64,000 bases of DNA from assembly GCA_949987705.1 (NCBI GenBank), contig OX465284.1, forward strand, positions 116,598,552 through 116,662,551. The letters run 5' to 3'. The DNA comes from Thereva unica. Its lineage: Eukaryota > Arthropoda > Insecta > Diptera > Therevidae. The notes under the pieces are model-generated. The model was given only the letters and a program-made list of their open reading frames with translations. It was not told the DNA's origin and ran no database searches. Position 1 is the first letter of the stretch, and every line of letters begins with the position of its first letter. Of the stretch, positions 62,190-64,000 are shown in pieces. A program made the translations under genes and the position numbers.

Positions 62190-63115
62190 AACTACTATTT
62201 TAACCTTGCACCGGTTGAAGCTGTTCAAAGATGCGCTCCTGGAATAGCGGTCTGAAACGGCTCCACAACTGTATTCTAACATCCTGGGAATAAGCGGTCT
62301 GAAGGATTGTGCATGAAAAGTGCAGGTACCTCAAGGAGAGGTTAGAGGTGTATGAACCACCGTAATTTTCTAGAAGGCCCACTTCGTTGAAGAAGTTTTT
62401 GGAGAGGGGCTTTTTTAGTCCACTTGCCTGTGGTAGAGTCTGCAGGCTCTCACAGTGCTTCCTCTGGACAGTCCTTTTGGCAAGTCTCAACCCTTTATTG
62501 TACCCTGTTAGGGTGAACCAGTATTCTTCGCTTTGCCCAGTATGTTGTGTCTTATTGAACAATCTCCTAACTTTCCTCCGCATTACAGGTAGTCTGTCGG
62601 TCCCCCAGGGCACTTTACTCGACGACTGGGAGGAAGAAAGATCAGCTCCTCAGTGAGTTCACACACTGAGCTGATAGAGGCGGCGAAGGTCTGATTTAGA
62701 GATCATAAAGTTAGACCAGTTGATTTTTTTTAGTAACCCGGAGAAGACGTACGCGTATATGTATGTGGGTAGCCGACAATGTTGAACCTGATGTGCAAAT
62801 GGTCCGATAGTAAGGCCTCATCCAGAGTACGCCGATACTGTCGGGGAGTAGTCTGCCAGTAAGGGTAAGGCTCATCACCTTTTCCCTACCACCAGTGTCA
62901 AAGGGGGGTTTGTATCCCCCATTTTCAAAATCTATGTTATTCATAACAAAAAAATCGAGGAGGCCTCGGTTGCATCGGTAATGCCCAAAATAGAAAGGTG
63001 AACATTTAGATCACAACCGATGGTGAATTATCGGATCATCTGGCGACAGAACTCTAACAGTTCTTGGACTCCTTTTAGGGCCCCTTTAAAGAGAGCCTAG
63101 GCTACTGTCTGCTTC
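62190..63115 (-). pseudogene. LINE endonuclease and linker remnant (minus)
   Basis: Minus frames give, from high to low coordinate, L-E-F-C-R-Q-M-I-R then G-C-D-L-N-V-H-L (endonuclease GDxNAHH region), C-N-R-G-like and F-E-N-G-G-Y-K-P-P-F, then after a frame change D-E-A-L-L-S-D-H-L-H-I-R-F-N (the catalytic SDH motif). 62200-62613 follows with V-R-R-L-F-N-K-T and L-T-G-Y-N-K-G-L-R-L-A-K-R, the W-w-N…L..lR linker before RT in R1/Outcast-type elements. Stops and frameshifts show decay. Confidence 0.7.
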
Positions 63116-63164
63116 ACGTTCAGAAAGCAAGAGTATGACGATTTGAACTTTTTGGGTTTCAATA

Positions 63165-63230
63165 TATTTTTAGGGCCCCCTCTGCTGGGAAAATCGTTCC
63201 AGGTCCCCCCCCTTTGGGGCGGGCCTGACG
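63165..63230. mobile_element. Possible hAT-type right end
   Basis: The stretch ends in CCCCTTTGGGGCGGGCCTG, whose complement CAGGCCCGCCCCAAAGG resembles a hAT terminus. It interrupts the upstream part of the minus LINE. No left end or duplication could be fixed. Confidence 0.3.
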
Positions 63231-64000
63231 TTAGACAGCCACATTCTGAAAAACGATGTACAGACTGCCGGTTTGGCTAAAGAGCTAATTGGGCCCTTGG
63301 ACTTACTGAAGGCGATCCTACACCAAACCTAAACTTTATTTTACAAGATATGGTATTTTTTTTTTCTTTTGATGGGCTATTGTGTTCAGAAGTACCCCGG
63401 CCACTACATTGGCCTATTGTCACTACACCCCTTTGCTTCATATTTGAACAGGTCTGCCTAGTACCTTGTCGCTTAGACTTGACTGTTCGAGGAGGAACAA
63501 CGTCCCACGGCCATGGCGATCCTGACTAGCTGGGGCTTCGCTAGTTCCAATACGGCCTTCCTTGCTTTGGCCTCTGGTGGTCCCAGAAACAGTGCAAAAA
63601 CTACCCACTGCTATGCAGCCCCCACTCGATAACTTTACAACTTGGGTTGGTAGCCCCAATCATATTAGCACATCGCTTTCAGGATAGCTTCCAGCTAATT
63701 AATTATTAATTTACAGTTATTACTTTACAGCAAGATTCTGACAAATTAGAGTGAATTGCTGGCGCTGAAGAGCTTGAGTAATAGATTGGAAGAGCATTAA
63801 GAGTTTAATTATTATATATTAAAAAGCTTAGCAGTCTCTCCTGATTAATTTGAAAGACTTGAAATATCTTAAACTGAAATTCACTCCTTGCTTCTCATTT
63901 AAGGTTTTCTTGAAATATATTTGAAACGAGCATAGGTACTACTTATTTGAACTGGTTAACAAACTCCCAATTGGATTGAGTTAATCTCCAATTAGTTAAA
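63231..64000. other. Window end, nothing firmly recognised
   Basis: A 73-codon minus frame (63438-63659) precedes the LINE endonuclease and might be a piece of its ORF1. There is no diagnostic motif. Confidence 0.3.

Overview
This is an insect nuclear genomic window, most likely from a fly (Diptera) with a repeat-rich, expanded genome. The evidence is GT-AG introns of 4 to 17 kb, AT-rich non-coding DNA, and a dense mix of LINE, hAT, Helitron, SINE and foldback remnants. The order-level call is inference; no marker fixes the species.

Two host genes can be supported. The main one, on the plus strand, fills positions 2102 to about 46.3 kb. It is a class A-like seven-transmembrane receptor (GPCR) in six coding exons (2166-2555, 12343-12522, 17120-17211, 24147-24272, 40871-41173, 45302-46268). 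Together they make 2058 nt, exactly 686 codons with the stop, so a 685-residue protein with a 320-residue Ser/Arg-rich tail. It keeps N1.50, the TM3/ECL2 cysteine pair, DR of DRY, W4.50, P5.50, P6.50 and the P and Y of NPxxY. It lacks Asp2.50, Trp6.48 and Asn7.49. I do not assign a symbol. The second gene faces it on the minus strand: only its last coding exon (53526-53924, Gln-rich) is recognisable.

Everything else is intron or intergenic DNA dominated by mobile elements. 1-3 kb: three foldback (hairpin) elements. Intron 1: LTR-retrotransposon primer-site relics and tRNA-like SINE pieces. Introns 2-3: a LINE RNase H relic, a 1.5-kb element with inverted ends, and a LINE C-terminus. Intron 4: a LINE nested in another LINE, several dispersed repeat families, and a complete-looking 2.86-kb Helitron (35677-38534, minus) filled with about 20 copies of a ~119-bp repeat. 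Intron 5: a minisatellite with an exact 227-bp higher-order period, into which a tRNA-derived SINE has inserted cleanly.

Downstream of the receptor lie two LINEs in opposite orientation, one inside the other (47.5-50.4 kb). Beyond the second gene is a 5.7-kb hAT-type element with an 8-bp target duplication (55756-61463). It contains a ~1.1-kb palindrome, a helicase fragment and a second Helitron (59141-60683), again packed with a ~128-bp tandem array. A minus-strand LINE endonuclease remnant closes the window (62.2-63.1 kb).

No new biological system in the operon sense is present. The most notable items are the atypical receptor, the two Helitrons that independently carry tandem arrays next to their 3' ends, the large palindrome inside the hAT element, and the 227-bp higher-order array.
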